Below, piece by piece: positions 13,600 to 17,324 of a stretch of 17,324 nucleotides of DNA (its first letter is position 1; each line of letters begins with the position of its first letter). The translations under genes were made by a program, and so were the position numbers. The DNA comes from an uncultured Rhodospirillales bacterium (GTDB lineage: Bacteria > Pseudomonadota > Alphaproteobacteria > RF32 > CAG-239): positions 1 to 17,324 of the forward strand of contig CADBMA010000043.1 of the NCBI GenBank assembly GCA_902795665.1, written 5' to 3'. The notes below the pieces were generated by a model. That model searched no databases, was not told the origin of the DNA, and saw only the letters and a program-made list of their open reading frames with translations.

Positions 13600-14643
13600 A
13601 TGAAAGATAACAAAATGGAAAAAGATAAAGCTCTTGATGCGGCCCTAACCCAAATTGAACGCACCTTCGGCAAAGGATCAATTATGCGTTTAGGACAAAA
13701 CAGCAACATTGATATTGAGGCAATATCAACCGGATCTTTGGGAACAGATATCGCTCTCGGAATTGGCGGCCTCCCCAAAGGACGTATTATTGAAATTTAT
13801 GGACCGGAAAGTTCTGGTAAAACCACATTTGCCTTAAGTGTGGTTGCTCAATCTCAGAAAAAAGGCGGAACTTGCGCATTTATCGATGCCGAACACGCAC
13901 TCGACCCTTCATACGCTCAAAAAATCGGCGTTGATATTGAAAACCTGCTGGTATCACAACCCGATTCCGGAGAACAAGCTCTGGAAATTGCTGATACTCT
14001 GGTACGCTCCGGCGCCATTGATGTAATGGTTATCGATTCGGTTGCTGCATTAGTTCCCAAGGCCGAACTTGAAGGTGAAATGGGCGATTCGCACATGGGA
14101 CTGCAAGCCCGTCTGATGAGCCAAGCATTGCGCAAGCTGACCGCAACCGTTTCTCGTTCTAACACCATGATTATTTTCATCAACCAGATTCGCATGAAAT
14201 TAGGATTGATGTTTGGCAATCCTGAAACCACGACCGGTGGTAACGCATTGAAGTTCTATGCCTCAGTGCGTCTGGATATCCGCCGTGTCGGCGCCATCAA
14301 AGATAAAGATGAAGTAATCGGCAGCCAAACACGCGTTAAAATTGTCAAAAACAAAGTGGCTCCTCCGTTCAAAACCGTTGACTTTGACATTATGTACGGC
14401 GAGGGAATTTCTAAAACCGGCGAACTGATTGACTTAGGCGTTAAGGCTGGTTTTGTGGAAAAATCAGGCGCATGGTTCTCATATAACGGTGAAAAACTCG
14501 GCCAAGGACGCGAAAATGCCAAAATCTTTTTACGCGATCATCCTGAAGTTGCCGATGAAATCGAAAACAAAATTCGCGCAGAAGCCGGACATTTAACCGT
14601 ACAAATGATGAGTAATGACGCTGATATAGACGCAGCAGACTAA
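13600..14643 (+). CDS. recA: Recombinase RecA
   Basis: RecA forms filaments on single-stranded DNA, carries out homologous pairing and triggers LexA self-cleavage. The 347-residue length is normal. Visible motifs: the N-terminal ERTFGKGSIMRLG, Walker A GPESSGKT (68-75), the family segment FIDAEHALDP, the Walker B-region VMVIDSVAALVP, loop residues GDSHMGLQARLMSQALRKL, FINQIRMKLG, and ETTTGGNALKFYAS. The tail is acidic (NDADIDAAD), as in most RecA proteins. Two starts are possible: the ATG at 13600 without a ribosome binding site, or the ATG at 13615 with a weak GAAAGA 7 bases upstream, which would remove five residues. Regulation by LexA is indicated by the upstream box, and a strong terminator follows. 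Confidence 0.98.
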   Translation: MKDNKMEKDKALDAALTQIERTFGKGSIMRLGQNSNIDIEAISTGSLGTDIALGIGGLPKGRIIEIYGPESSGKTTFALSVVAQSQKKGGTCAFIDAEHALDPSYAQKIGVDIENLLVSQPDSGEQALEIADTLVRSGAIDVMVIDSVAALVPKAELEGEMGDSHMGLQARLMSQALRKLTATVSRSNTMIIFINQIRMKLGLMFGNPETTTGGNALKFYASVRLDIRRVGAIKDKDEVIGSQTRVKIVKNKVAPPFKTVDFDIMYGEGISKTGELIDLGVKAGFVEKSGAWFSYNGEKLGQGRENAKIFLRDHPEVADEIENKIRAEAGHLTVQMMSNDADIDAAD

Positions 14644-14648
14644 ACATG

Positions 14649-14681
14649 AAAAAAAGCTCCTTGAAAACAAGGAGCTTTTTT
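14649..14681. terminator. Bidirectional intrinsic terminator
   Basis: An 8-bp GC-containing stem (14656-14663 with 14668-14675), a loop of AAAA, flanked by seven A residues on the left and six T residues on the right. It can end recA transcripts on the plus strand and the DUF1150 gene on the minus strand. Confidence 0.9.
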
Positions 14682-14703
14682 ACTTATACTTATATAGCAA
14701 CTC

Positions 14704-14937
14704 TTAATGCACACTCTGTGGAATAAAATTGTGTTGACGAGCCATAAAAAAGGCCAAATCACGGCTATCAGCCACCGCAAGCTCTTTGCCATTTGCCGCA
14801 AACAAGCGCCAAACCCGACTATTAGAAACACATTCTTGCTTTACAAAAGCAACATCTTCATCATGCCACTCCATCATCAGCATTGATTGGTTTTGACGAT
14901 TCCACACCATATTATCAAAATGTAAATTTTTAACCAT
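14704..14937 (-). CDS. DUF1150 family protein
   Basis: A 77-residue protein whose second half fits DUF1150, a small family conserved in Alphaproteobacteria. The diagnostic part is VWRLFAANGKELAVADSRD followed by the tail RQHNFIPQSVH, where family members end in a similar RQ-x-x-x-x-P-x-SVH. Function is not established; in some Rhizobiales it lies beside small heat-shock protein genes, which are not present here. The start is uncertain by one or two codons. GGAGG (14949-14945) is 7 bases from the ATG at 14937 and 4 from the ATG at 14940; a GTG at 14943 would be too close. The gene faces recA across a shared terminator. Confidence 0.75.
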   Translation of the reverse strand: MVKNLHFDNMVWNRQNQSMLMMEWHDEDVAFVKQECVSNSRVWRLFAANGKELAVADSRDLAFFMARQHNFIPQSVH

Positions 14938-15026
14938 CATCACACCTCCAACCAGTTCACTCTACGCATATTTGGTTAATAATAAGATAACAAAAAGTTT
15001 TTTTGCTAAACTCTTAAAGAAAAAGT

Positions 15027-15055
15027 TTGCCAAAATAAAATTTAAGTATTATACA
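15027..15055 (+). promoter_or_regulatory. infA promoter
   Basis: TTGCCA (15027-15032) and TATACA (15050-15055) with a 17-base spacer, 35 bases before the infA start. It is among the best-formed promoters in the window, as expected for a translation factor. Nothing else is visible in the 14944-15090 gap. Confidence 0.6.
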
Positions 15056-15090
15056 CTAAACCAACAGGTTAAAGAATTTAGGAAATATTC

Positions 15091-15309
15091 ATGAAAGAAG
15101 AATTGTTGGAATTAACTGGTGAAGTTATTGAAAAGTTACCCAATGCAATGTTTCGCGTTAAATTGGAAAATGGCGTGGAAATTTTGGCTATGACTGCAGG
15201 AAAAATGCGTAAATTTCGCATTAGAGTTATGGTTGGTGACAAAGTAGATATTGAAATGACCCCTTATGATTTGACCAAGGGACGCATTACCTTCCGCCAC
15301 AAAGATTAA
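15091..15309 (+). CDS. infA: Translation initiation factor IF-1
   Basis: IF-1 occupies the ribosomal A site and, with IF-2 and IF-3, directs initiator tRNA to the P site. The 72 residues form one S1-like OB fold: LTGEVIEKLPNAMFRVKLEN, then the KMRK segment (38-41), and the very conserved GDKVDIEMTPYDLTKGRI towards the end. The length equals that of E. coli IF-1. TAGGAA lies about 7 bases before the ATG. It converges on the YqaA/DedA-type gene, with one base between the stops, and has its own promoter. Confidence 0.97.
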   Translation: MKEELLELTGEVIEKLPNAMFRVKLENGVEILAMTAGKMRKFRIRVMVGDKVDIEMTPYDLTKGRITFRHKD

Positions 15310-15310
15310 T

Positions 15311-15889
15311 TTATAAATATTTAATCAGGAAAAAACTCCCAAATAGCAATATAAAGAACAGAATCGTAAGCAGTCCGAAGTGCTTTTCGATAAATGTTTT
15401 TATGGAATCACCACAAAAATATAACAATCCCGCTACGATAAAAAATCTCCCTCCTCGCGCCGCAATCGAGGCCAAACCAAATACCCAAAGGTTCAAATCA
15501 ACCGCCCCGCTGGCTATGGTTATAACTTTATAAGGAAATGGTGTCATACCAGCCGCAAACACAATCCATGCACCATATTCGTGATAATAGTTCTTAAAAG
15601 TATCAAACTTATCTACATATCCATAAAATTCCAATAACGGACGAGCAATCATATCATAACCATAAAAACCTATAGCATACCCGAAATATCCTCCCAGAAC
15701 ACTGGCTATTGTAGCCACTCCGGCTATCAACCATGCTCGTTTGGGAGCCGCAATAATCATCGGTATCAGCATTATATCCGGAGGTATCGGGAAAAACGAA
15801 CTTTCAATAAAAGCAATTGCCGCCAAAATCCACAAAGCATTATTTCCCGCCGCAGCATCAACCATCCACTGATATATCTTTTTAGTCAT
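15311..15889 (-). CDS. YqaA/DedA-type membrane protein
   Basis: A 192-residue integral membrane protein of the VTT (DedA/SNARE-associated) family, nearest by length and motif to YqaA. Members are implicated in lipid transport and envelope homeostasis, and some act as scramblases. Markers: a re-entrant-loop sequence ESSFFPIPPDIMLIP (29-43), glycine-rich GGYFGYAIGFYGYD, and GMTPFPYKVITIASGA (114-129). Five or so hydrophobic segments are visible. The gene is third in a minus-strand set after folD and the pseudo-receiver gene, 37 bases from the latter. No good ribosome binding site precedes the ATG; GAGAG is 13 bases away. Confidence 0.85.
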   Translation of the reverse strand: MTKKIYQWMVDAAAGNNALWILAAIAFIESSFFPIPPDIMLIPMIIAAPKRAWLIAGVATIASVLGGYFGYAIGFYGYDMIARPLLEFYGYVDKFDTFKNYYHEYGAWIVFAAGMTPFPYKVITIASGAVDLNLWVFGLASIAARGGRFFIVAGLLYFCGDSIKTFIEKHFGLLTILFFILLFGSFFLIKYL

Positions 15890-15926
15890 TTATATTCTAG
15901 CTCTCATTACACATAATGTGTGTATA

Positions 15927-16532
15927 TTATTTGATAAAGGATACTAAATCCTTAACATTTTCAGGATTGTCCACATGAAAAATTTTTTCAAAATCCAATT
16001 TTGAGCGCAATTCATCATATTTATCAGATGGACAATACAAGGCTACAGCTTCAACATTATTTTTTTGCATAAAAATACGTGCCGCTTGTGTATCACATAC
16101 CTTAAAAGCCGCCAAATTTGCCGGCATTAAAGTTTGTATATGCCTTTTTGAAGCAATATGCTCAACCATCAGCAAATCATATTTGCGGCCTCCTTTGCAA
16201 TAAGCCTCTGCCAGTTCGGGAAGTCTTGCGTTTAGTTCATTTTCACTAATATAATGCGCCACTCCTTGCCGAAAAATTTTACTCTTTTTTCCGTTTTGAT
16301 GCAAAACCACCAAAGGAGCATTATCCGTGTAATGATTATCTATCAGATGCTTGACCAATCCATAATAATTAGTATCTCTCAGATTAGATTTTACAACATA
16401 CAGTGACGGCGCCAGCTCATGTGAATAGCGTACAAGATTATAAGCATTTTGTGTAGTAAAAATATCAAAACCACGTTTTTTCAATATTTCCGATGCCTGT
16501 TTATCATCATCAATTATAAAAACTCTTCCCAT
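15927..16532 (-). CDS. Tandem pseudo-receiver protein
   Basis: A 201-residue protein beginning exactly like a response-regulator receiver (MGRVFIIDDDKQASEIL, acidic D8-D10) but without an output domain. The key catalytic positions are lost: the phospho-acceptor site after PSLYVV is Lys48, the conserved Ser/Thr region reads VVLHQNG, and the Lys before the last helix appears as Ser (HYISENE). The second half (about 118-201) again starts with a receiver-like strand (YDLLMVEH) and has a matching alternation of strands and helices (FKVCDTQAARIFMQ, VEAVALYCPS), so it may be a second, still more diverged receiver. GGAG lies 5 bases before the ATG. It is unlikely to be phosphorylated normally; a protein-binding role is inferred. 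Confidence 0.75.
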   Translation of the reverse strand: MGRVFIIDDDKQASEILKKRGFDIFTTQNAYNLVRYSHELAPSLYVVKSNLRDTNYYGLVKHLIDNHYTDNAPLVVLHQNGKKSKIFRQGVAHYISENELNARLPELAEAYCKGGRKYDLLMVEHIASKRHIQTLMPANLAAFKVCDTQAARIFMQKNNVEAVALYCPSDKYDELRSKLDFEKIFHVDNPENVKDLVSFIK

Positions 16533-16583
16533 ATAAACTCCATCATCTAAATATATGATAAAGCCTATATATCTACTGATGTG

Positions 16584-17324
16584 CTATTTTAAAGTACTCT
16601 GCTGCATCAAATAAGCGCGTAAAGTATTATTGAGCAACATTGCCACTGTCATCGGCCCTACTCCGCCCGGAACCGGAGTGATATATCCTGCAACCTCTTT
16701 AACGCTATCAAAATCAACATCTCCGCATAATTTTCCATCAACGCGATTGATGCCGACATCAATAACTGTTGCCCCCTTTTTAACCCAATCTTTGGTAACC
16801 ATTTTGGCAACCCCGCAGGCCGAAATCAAAATATCTGCTTGTCTGCAAATATCCGGCAAATTACGAGTTTTACTATGAGCAAGCGTTACCGTGCAGTTAT
16901 AATTGGTCAGAAGCGAGGCCAAAGGTCGCCCAACAATATTAGAACGTCCGATAATTACCGCATTTAATCCTGATAAATCACCAAGTGTTTTTTGCAACAA
17001 ATACAACACTCCTTGAGGAGTTGCCGCCACCATAGCTCTGTTATCATTTGAATGCAAAAGCCCCATATTGTATGCGCCAAAACCATCAACGTCTTTTTCA
17101 TAACTAATGTGTTCAATAACTCTTGAGATGTTTATGTGTTTCGGAAGCGGCATTTGAACAATAATACCATTAACCCTATCATCATTATTCAAAGCATCTA
17201 CCAGTTGCAACAGTTCTTTTTCTGTTATATTTTCCGAAAGATGATGAATAACACATTCCATACCCACATCTTCAGCCGCCTTTTTTTTGTTGCGATCATA
17301 AATAATACTGGCCTCATCATTACC
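16584..17324 (-). CDS. folD: Bifunctional methylenetetrahydrofolate dehydrogenase/cyclohydrolase FolD, partial
   Basis: FolD converts 5,10-methylene-THF to 10-formyl-THF using NADP, supplying one-carbon units for purines and formyl-Met-tRNA. The visible 246 residues lack roughly the first 40-50, because the gene runs off the right edge. The open frame continues unbroken to 17324, and the last codons read IIYDRNKKKAAEDVG, which holds the catalytic Tyr and Lys. Other markers are GIIVQMPLP, DVDGF, the nucleotide-binding VIIGRSNIVGRPLASLL, and the C-terminal PGGVGPMTVAMLL. The GTG and ATG near 17261-17267 are internal, not starts. The pseudo-receiver gene follows 51 bases downstream on the same strand. 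Confidence 0.96.
   Translation of the reverse strand, partial: GNDEASIIYDRNKKKAAEDVGMECVIHHLSENITEKELLQLVDALNNDDRVNGIIVQMPLPKHINISRVIEHISYEKDVDGFGAYNMGLLHSNDNRAMVAATPQGVLYLLQKTLGDLSGLNAVIIGRSNIVGRPLASLLTNYNCTVTLAHSKTRNLPDICRQADILISACGVAKMVTKDWVKKGATVIDVGINRVDGKLCGDVDFDSVKEVAGYITPVPGGVGPMTVAMLLNNTLRAYLMQQSTLK

Noticed and set aside
16584..17267. folD as a complete gene starting at the GTG at 17267
   Set aside because: The frame stays open to the window edge, and the extra residues contain the conserved catalytic Tyr and Lys of FolD, so the gene is cut by the edge.
1..17324. CRISPR arrays, tRNA genes, insertion sequences or phage genes
   Set aside because: No regularly spaced repeats, cloverleaf-like sequences, transposase motifs or terminal inverted repeats were found on reading both strands.

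Overview
This AT-rich window (estimated by eye at under 40% GC) comes from an alphaproteobacterial chromosome. Marker genes point that way together: a CckA-type hybrid kinase, the alphaproteobacterial SspB form, an HdaA-type DnaA regulator, an RHH_4-type ribbon-helix-helix protein, a DUF1150 protein, and a recA promoter carrying a GAAC-N7-GAAC LexA box, the alphaproteobacterial type. The low GC and the many short orphan proteins suggest an uncultured, possibly host-associated lineage. That last step is inference. No tRNA, rRNA, insertion sequence, phage gene or CRISPR array was seen, and no gene-free stretch exceeds 300 bases.

Layout, left to right. (1) 1-3346: a Nudix hydrolase on +, then a minus-strand run of an orphan HExxH protein, a small one-helix membrane protein, RNase HII, and a small basic protein with its own promoter. 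An intrinsic terminator separates this run from the Nudix gene. (2) 3347-9376, plus strand: sspB, overlapping a ribbon-helix-helix gene; pgm; cckA; and hdaA one base after cckA. Three of these five act on the alphaproteobacterial cell cycle: proteolysis adaptor, CtrA phosphorelay kinase and DnaA inactivation. (3) 9382-12932: an unrecognised helical protein (-), a ParB/sulfiredoxin-like orphan (+), a glycerol-1-phosphate dehydrogenase-like enzyme (-) and a CNNM/CorB-type membrane protein (+). Two divergent promoters lie between the first two. (4) 12935-14943: an exported ankyrin-like protein (-), recA with an SOS box, a bidirectional terminator, and a DUF1150 gene (-). (5) 15021-17324: infA (+), then minus-strand folD (cut by the window edge), a tandem pseudo-receiver protein and a YqaA/DedA-type membrane protein.

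Most of the window is core housekeeping: DNA repair, RNA primer removal, translation initiation, one-carbon metabolism, sugar-phosphate metabolism and cell-cycle control. The parts most open to new biology are the HExxH protein with its membrane neighbour, the pseudo-receiver protein, the glycerol-1-phosphate dehydrogenase homologue in a proteobacterium, and the pgm-cckA-hdaA linkage. I saw no clear defence system or biosynthetic cluster.
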